Position numbers and translations under genes: made by a program. The notes under the pieces are model-generated. The model made no database searches. It saw only the letters and a program-made list of their open reading frames with translations, and was not told the DNA's origin. Of a DNA stretch of 64,000 bases, positions 63,492-64,000 are shown piece after piece (position 1 is the stretch's first letter; every line of letters begins with the position of its first letter). The DNA is taken from positions 310,001 through 374,000 of the forward strand of contig NZ_CP072378.1 in NCBI RefSeq assembly GCF_018128245.1, written 5' to 3'. Source of the stretch: Leptotrichia sp. oral taxon 221. Lineage in GTDB: Bacteria; Fusobacteriota; Fusobacteriia; Fusobacteriales; Leptotrichiaceae.

Positions 63492-64000
63492 ATGAAAAAG
63501 CATATTAAAATATTCGATACAACACTACGAGATGGAGAACAAACACCAAGAGTTAATCTTAATGCTGAAGAAAAATTGAGAATTGCAAAACAATTGGAAA
63601 GTTTGGGAGTGGATATAATTGAAGCTGGGTTTGCTGTGGCATCGCCTGGAGATTTTGAAGCTGTAAAAATGATTGCTGAAAATGTAAAAAATTCAACAGT
63701 TTGTAGTTTGTCAAGAGCTGTGAAAAAAGATATTGAAGCAGCAGGGGAGGCTCTAAAAGGTGCGGCAAAACCTAGAATTCATACATTCATTGCGACTTCG
63801 CCTATTCACAGAGAGTTTAAGCTGAAAATGACAAAAGAGCAAATTGTAGAAAGAACAAGAGAAATGGTGGAACTTGCAAAATCATTTGTTGATGATGTTG
63901 AATTTTCTTCAGAAGATGCGACTAGAACAGAGAAAGAATTTTTGGTGGAGGTATATGAAACAGCTATAAAAGCTGGAGCTACTACATTAAATGTGCCTGA
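63492..64000 (+). CDS. leuA: 2-isopropylmalate synthase, N-terminal part (runs off the window)
   Basis: The 169 codons visible begin with [17 protein letters not shown], the metal- and substrate-binding start of the HMGL-like TIM barrel. [18 protein letters not shown] and ATRTEKEFL follow. It would join acetyl-CoA to 2-oxoisovalerate in leucine synthesis, which fits its place after ilvD-A-B-N. Homocitrate or citramalate synthase cannot be fully excluded without the C-terminus. acaaggaga lies before the ATG. Confidence 0.88.
   Translation, partial: MKKHIKIFDTTLRDGEQTPRVNLNAEEKLRIAKQLESLGVDIIEAGFAVASPGDFEAVKMIAENVKNSTVCSLSRAVKKDIEAAGEALKGAAKPRIHTFIATSPIHREFKLKMTKEQIVERTREMVELAKSFVDDVEFSSEDATRTEKEFLVEVYETAIKAGATTLNVP

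Overview
The window is a low-GC, very A/T-rich chromosomal segment of a double-membraned bacterium. It carries large autotransporters, a two-partner secretion pair, an LPS-type glycosyltransferase, and long runs of Lys/Asn/Ile/Glu-rich proteins. Gene content and codon use fit a Fusobacteriota species, most likely Leptotrichia or a close relative. That placement is inferred from style and content; no database was searched.

Layout. (1) 1-4.6 kb holds the 3' end of a 23S rRNA, a 5S rRNA, an alpha/beta hydrolase, and on the minus strand tsaD, a GT9 heptosyltransferase and a MerR regulator. (2) 4.7-31.4 kb is one co-oriented defence island. It holds three GTPases (two with glycine-rich C-termini), an EcsC-like protein, very small proteins, three large CRISPR ancillary proteins (a CARF-HEPN protein fused to a Csx20-like domain, a double CARF-HEPN protein, and a 710-residue protein with a CARF-like motif), a stand-alone Csx20, a short anaerobic ribonucleotide reductase pair (nrdG-nrdD), cas1-cas2-cas4, a 16-repeat CRISPR array, and a type III-A effector operon (cas10-csm2-csm3-csm4-csm5 plus two Cas6-like genes). 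(3) 31.6-38.6 kb is the arginine pathway on the minus strand (argC-J-B-D, then argF), preceded by an arginine-rich leader peptide and hairpins. (4) 38.9-43.5 kb has a lysine-methyltransferase-like protein and three peptidase genes. (5) 43.8-57.0 kb has two paralogous subtilisin-type autotransporters and a TpsA/TpsB pair. (6) 57.2-64.0 kb has ilvD-ilvA-ilvB-ilvN, a methyltransferase and the start of leuA.

The strongest new signal is a shared promoter architecture in the island. Two 9-bp direct repeats close to AATAAGTTA lie 21 bp apart, followed after 11 bp by a TATAAT-like -10. It occurs ten times between 4.7 and 23.6 kb with almost invariant spacing. It precedes the GTPases, small proteins, nrdG-nrdD, an unknown 148-residue protein, the EcsC-like gene and the csm operon. 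The arrangement resembles sites bound by LytTR-type regulators (AgrA/ComE/VirR). It implies that the GTPase/EcsC/small-protein/NrdD genes and the type III CRISPR interference genes form one regulon, possibly a composite defence system.

How the genes could work together (inference): Cas10 with an intact GGDD motif makes cyclic oligoadenylate on target RNA recognition. The CARF-HEPN proteins sense it and degrade RNA, and the Csx20 domains remove the signal. The role of the GTPases, EcsC-like protein and NrdD in this response is unknown.
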